Below are positions 20,192 to 22,858 of a DNA stretch of 22,858 nucleotides, one piece after another. Position 1 is the first letter of the stretch. Every line of letters starts with the position of its first letter. The notes below the pieces were generated by a model. The model was not told the DNA's origin and did no database searches. It worked only from the letters and a program-made list of their open reading frames with translations. Source of the stretch: a virus; IMG/VR virus record IMGVR_UViG_3300025106_000012, positions 1 to 22,858 of that record; one strand, written 5' to 3'. Both the position numbers and the translations under genes were made by a program.

Positions 20192-20252
20192 TTTTCAGTT
20201 TTCGGTTTTCAGTTTTCGGCGGGAGCCGGGGACTGGAGGCCGGGACTGGGGG
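20192..20252 (+). repeat. Two adjacent 14-bp tandem duplications
   Basis: TTTTCAGTTTTCGG occurs twice in a row (20192-20205 and 20206-20219). After five bases, GCCGGGGACTGGAG (20225-20238) and GCCGGGACTGGGGG (20239-20252) form a second, imperfect pair of the same length. Each TTTTC unit is itself repeated every 7 bp. They fill the non-coding gap between the capsid gene and the next gene. Confidence 0.75.
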
Positions 20253-20275
20253 CGCAACGAAAGAAGAATAAGAAG

Positions 20276-20740
20276 ATGAAAACTATTGTGTTGGATGCAA
20301 TCGAGGAGCGGGTGCGGGGGTTCTCGCATTTGTTCAAAATCACGTTTGCGGATCTCTCGGGAACCGCGGCGACGACGAAGACGCAGGGGCTGGTGACGCT
20401 GCCGGTGGGCTCGCTGGTGCGGAATGCGGCTTTCTTCCTGAAGTCGGGGTTTGTGGGTGCGTCTGTGACGAACCTGACCCTGGAGGTGGGATGGAATGGC
20501 GCTTCTGTGGATGACCCGAACGGGCTGATCGAGGCTGCGGAGCTGGCGACGGCCGGGACGGAGATCCTTGCGGGGGATGCGACGGGTGTGGCGTTTGCGA
20601 CGAAGCGGACGGGGTTTGCCCCGCAGGAGTCTTCGGCGATCGAGGCGCTGTTCACGGCGACGGGGGCGAACCTGACTGCGCTGACTGCTGGCGAGGTGTG
20701 GGTGGCGCTGGATGTGGTGGATCTCTCGAAGCTGGGCTGA
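20276..20740 (+). CDS. Probable capsid decoration or head-associated protein
   Basis: The 154-residue product is beta-rich with Ala, Thr and Gly: KITFADLSGTAATTKTQGLV, TLPVGSLVRNAAFFLKSGF and VTNLTLEVGWNGASVDDP. These are typical of small head proteins placed just downstream of the major capsid gene. No active site is visible. Its ATG lies eight bases after AAGAAG; there is no strong Shine-Dalgarno sequence. The start of the next gene overlaps its stop by one base (TGATG). Confidence 0.6.
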   Translation: MKTIVLDAIEERVRGFSHLFKITFADLSGTAATTKTQGLVTLPVGSLVRNAAFFLKSGFVGASVTNLTLEVGWNGASVDDPNGLIEAAELATAGTEILAGDATGVAFATKRTGFAPQESSAIEALFTATGANLTALTAGEVWVALDVVDLSKLG

Positions 20741-21099
20741 TGGCTATGGTTCTCGGTCAGGAGAACTTTGCTGAGGCTATTCTGACCCTGCCGGGGGATC
20801 TCCCCCGGCAGGTGATGAATGAGTTTGTGCGTGGCTGGCGGATGCAGGAGGTGATGGCTGAGGCGAACCAGCAGGCGGCTGCTGCGGCTGCGCCGAAGGA
20901 GCAGACGTGGGCGGATGGGATCGGCCAGGTGACGATGCGGATCACGCCGGAGGCGTACCATTTCTGGGGCCAGCGGCTGGGGTATGATTGCTGGAAGGAT
21001 AAGAAGTTCCGGGAGGAGTTCCGGAGGGATAACCCGGCTTGCCGTGTGCGCAATGTGGCGCGCAAGACGATGCTGCATGTGGATGGGCTGAGGGGATGA
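20740..21099 (+). CDS. Neck-region protein, unknown
   Basis: The 119-residue protein begins MAMVLGQENFAEAILTLPGD, continues with a helical VMNEFVRGWRMQEVMAEANQ, an Ala-rich linker and a small globular YHFWGQRLGYDCWKDKKFRE. It sits between the head protein and the neck/adaptor gene, with a one-base overlap before and a four-base overlap after. Phage neck proteins often occupy this spot. The family is not recognised. Confidence 0.55.
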   Translation: MAMVLGQENFAEAILTLPGDLPRQVMNEFVRGWRMQEVMAEANQQAAAAAAPKEQTWADGIGQVTMRITPEAYHFWGQRLGYDCWKDKKFREEFRRDNPACRVRNVARKTMLHVDGLRG

Positions 21100-21923
21100 G
21101 GAGGGTGACTTTCAAGCGGATGCTGGATGGGTGCGCGACGCGGCTGGGGCTGAGCCCTGCGGCGCTGCAGGCGGACCAGGCGGCGGCGCTGGCGAAGTAC
21201 CTGGAGGATCGTGTGCGGGATGTGTGGGAGCTGTACAACTGGCCGTTCTCGCGGGCGGTGGAGGAGCGGGTGTTTGCCCCGCGCTATGAGGATGGGGGCC
21301 TGATCGCGACGGGGGATGTGGTCTACAAGGATGGGGCCTACTGGTCTGCGATGGTGGGGGTGGATGAAGATTTCAATGCGGTGATTGAGTGGCTGGCGAA
21401 TCCGGATTTCGACCGGTTCATTTTGCTGGAGCAGCCGGGCCTGACGCCGATGGCAGAGGTGCTGGTGGTGTGGGATGCGGATCCGACGATCGTGAAGTGC
21501 CCGGGGCGCGTGCCGTTTCAGATCGGGCCGAATGGGATCGAGGTGGCGGATGATGCGCCGGATGTGGTGTGGGTGGAGTTTTCGCGCTACTGCCCGCGGT
21601 TCTCGAGTGTGGCGTGGCTGCCGGAGGTGGCGTACGCGGCGGGGGATGTGGTGTTCCATGAGGGGGATTGCTGGCTGGCGCTGGCGGTGAGCACGGGGAG
21701 CGTGCCGGCGGAGGGAAATGCGAACTGGGCGCTGCAGGAGATGCCGCACCAGCTGGCGCGGTATGCGGAGCTGGGGGCTGTGGCGGATTGCCTGAATGAG
21801 AGCAACCAGCATGACAAGGGGAAGCGGATGGAGGATCTGGCGGAGGAGCGGCTGCTGGATGAGCTGGAAAAGCTGATTTCTAAACAAAACCAAATTCCAC
21901 GGTTTGCCGTGGTGACGCAGTAA
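21096..21923 (+). CDS. Neck/adaptor protein with carbohydrate-binding-like modules
   Basis: The 275-residue protein begins with a helix-rich MRRVTFKRMLDGCATRLGLS, RVRDVWELYNWPFSRAVEER region like head-to-tail adaptors. Two segments then repeat a short pattern: GDVVYKDGAYWSAM (about 66-79) and GDVVFHEGDCWLALAVSTGS (about 183-202), the latter followed by P and a WALQEMP end. This is the small aromatic-rich, chitin-binding-like (ChiC/CBM5/12) beta module found in phage tail proteins. It would join the portal or neck to the tail and could contact host glycans. ATG 21096 overlaps the previous stop (ATGA). Confidence 0.58.
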   Translation: MRRVTFKRMLDGCATRLGLSPAALQADQAAALAKYLEDRVRDVWELYNWPFSRAVEERVFAPRYEDGGLIATGDVVYKDGAYWSAMVGVDEDFNAVIEWLANPDFDRFILLEQPGLTPMAEVLVVWDADPTIVKCPGRVPFQIGPNGIEVADDAPDVVWVEFSRYCPRFSSVAWLPEVAYAAGDVVFHEGDCWLALAVSTGSVPAEGNANWALQEMPHQLARYAELGAVADCLNESNQHDKGKRMEDLAEERLLDELEKLISKQNQIPRFAVVTQ

Positions 21924-21947
21924 CGAAGGAGCGAAGGAGCAAAGGAT

Positions 21948-22166
21948 ATGGCGAATACGAGACAAACGAATCTGCCGGGGTTTGACATCCCGTCGCATGA
22001 CTATGTGGCGCTGACCTACCATGGCAGCACGAACAATATCAATACGGCGACTTACAAGGTGGGTGGCGCGAGCGGAACAACGGTGGCTGTGCTGACTCTG
22101 GTCTACGTGGGGGGGACGCCGAGCGCGAATGATGCGCTGGTGTCGTCGATCACGAAAACTGCCTAA
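21948..22166 (+). CDS. 72-residue structural protein, unknown
   Basis: A small beta-rich product: LPGFDIPSHDYVALTYHGST, NNINTATYKVGGASGTTVAV and LVYVGGTPSANDA. I have seen similar short proteins with NINTATYKVGG in phage tail and fibre regions, but the role is not assigned. GAAGGAGCAAAGGAT just upstream provides a Shine-Dalgarno site. Confidence 0.65.
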   Translation: MANTRQTNLPGFDIPSHDYVALTYHGSTNNINTATYKVGGASGTTVAVLTLVYVGGTPSANDALVSSITKTA

Positions 22167-22171
22167 CTGCT

Positions 22172-22759
22172 ATGGGTCTGAAATTTAATCCTTTTACGGG
22201 CGGGTTTGACAACCCGAGCACGCGGCAGCTGCTGGATAGCGGGCTGCCGATCCAGGCGGCGGATGTGCAGGATAGCTCGGCGGTGGGCCGGGGAGTGCTG
22301 ACTGCGGCGGATGCGGCTGCGGCGCGGGCGGCTATCGGGGCGTTCTCGACTGCTGGCGGGACGCTGAGTGGCTGGATTGAGATCGAAGCAACGGAACCGA
22401 TGAACAGGCTCTCGGGGTATGCCGACGATCCTGATACGCGGCCGTATCTCATTTTCTTTCGCTCGAGGGGCACGAAGGAAAATCCGACGCCGACGCAGGT
22501 TAATGACAGGATCGGGAAAATTGCGGTTCACTGCCAAACGGCCTCGGGTGACAGGGGGCTGGGCTCGGTGTACTGGACGCAAACCGCTGCTTACACCGGT
22601 GGGAACTATGTGCGTGGCAAGTTTGAGGTGTGGCTCTCGGGTGCTGATAACGACTACTCTCCAAAATTCTCGGTGGAGGCGGATGGCACAGCGACTGCGC
22701 CGACGCTGAAATCTGTGTTCCACACGGTAAGCCGGCCAGCCGCTGAAGGCCCGAATTGA
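22172..22759 (+). CDS. Tail fibre-like structural protein
   Basis: The 195-residue product begins MGLKFNPFTGGFDNPSTRQL and continues with an Ala-rich GRGVLTAADAAAARAAIGAF segment, common at the start of phage fibre and baseplate proteins. A beta-sandwich-like C-terminal half follows (IGKIAVHCQTASGDRG, NYVRGKFEVWLSGADNDYSP). It probably attaches to the tail and supports a fibre or host-contact domain. No catalytic motif is visible. The next genes are cut by the window edge. Confidence 0.6.
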   Translation: MGLKFNPFTGGFDNPSTRQLLDSGLPIQAADVQDSSAVGRGVLTAADAAAARAAIGAFSTAGGTLSGWIEIEATEPMNRLSGYADDPDTRPYLIFFRSRGTKENPTPTQVNDRIGKIAVHCQTASGDRGLGSVYWTQTAAYTGGNYVRGKFEVWLSGADNDYSPKFSVEADGTATAPTLKSVFHTVSRPAAEGPN

Positions 22760-22764
22760 CTCAA

Positions 22765-22824
22765 ATGAAAAGACACCGGGGCGGGAAAAGCAGGAGGAGG
22801 AAAAACGATACGTTGCCTCAATGA
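22765..22824 (+). CDS. Possible 19-residue basic peptide
   Basis: An ATG six bases after the fibre stop opens MKRHRGGKSRRRKNDTLPQ. Its TGA overlaps the next ATG by four bases (ATGA, 22821-22824). It begins with ATGAAAAGACACC, nearly the same as the next gene's start ATGAAAAAGACACC, so it may be a duplicated gene start, not a gene. Confidence 0.22.
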   Translation: MKRHRGGKSRRRKNDTLPQ

Positions 22825-22858
22825 AAAAGACACCATTAGCCGGTGGCATTAAAAATGA
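22821..22858 (+). CDS. Start of a gene cut by the window edge
   Basis: ATG 22821 opens MKKTPLAGGIKN and continues in frame to the last base. AGGAGGAGGA lies about 20 bases upstream, far for a Shine-Dalgarno site. Nothing about its product can be read from 12 codons. Confidence 0.4.
   Translation, partial: MKKTPLAGGIKN

Noticed and set aside
1-22858. CRISPR array, insertion sequence or rRNA.
   Set aside because: No regularly spaced direct repeats, transposase-like frame or rRNA-like sequence was seen by eye.

Overview
The window reads as the left end of an integrated tailed phage (prophage) in a high-GC bacterium. Bases 1-127 look like host chromosome carrying a promoter and the 5' half of a tRNA-Arg(ACG) gene. 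The tRNA sequence breaks off immediately after the anticodon loop, and everything to the right is phage-like. No integrase, holin or lysin lies inside the window. Most genes are packed head to tail on the + strand with ATGA or GTGA overlaps, and most coding sequence has an extreme preference for G in the third codon position. The host cannot be named from this sequence. A Gram-negative lineage, possibly in the Verrucomicrobiota, is only a guess from composition and style.

Layout. 120-850: a candidate attachment repeat and a HicA/HicB toxin-antitoxin pair at the very edge. 856-1645 (- strand): a ribbon-helix-helix (RHH) regulator translationally coupled to a secreted protein, the most likely lysogeny-expressed pair. 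1646-1726: a divergent control region with two perfect inverted repeats. 1727-3452 (+): two very small RHH proteins, then a run of small unknown genes and an excisionase-like HTH protein. 3449-9546: early/replication block with an HTH protein resembling a small terminase or DNA-binding protein, several small unknown proteins, a DEDDh 3'-5' exonuclease, a DUF2303 (YfdQ-like) protein, a replication-initiation or helicase-loader-like protein and a DnaB-type helicase. 9543-13436: an accessory block of small phage proteins, including a candidate cyclic-nucleotide sponge of the Acb2/Tad1 hairpin type (10140-10538), a DUF551 protein and a DUF5131 (Gp37/Gp68) radical-SAM-like protein. 13429-22858: the packaging and virion block, with large terminase, HTH protein, portal, unknown, terminator, acidic scaffold, SU10-like major capsid protein, decoration-like protein, neck/adaptor and tail or fibre proteins. 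The block runs off the right edge.

How it works together. The RHH proteins and palindromes would control the switch between the leftward lysogenic pair and the long rightward early operon. The early operon makes the replication machinery (loader plus helicase plus exonuclease) and counter-defence or moron genes. The late block packages DNA (terminase, portal) into a scaffolded capsid and adds neck and tail. A strong hairpin terminator at 17921-17962 separates the terminase-portal cluster from the scaffold-capsid cluster.

The points most worth a second look are the RHH-only switch with its two operators, the Acb2-like sponge, the coding-frame change inside the tail of the 3449-4261 gene, the A8 tracts confined to the early block, and the tRNA-half attachment site with a second core copy exactly 50 bp away.
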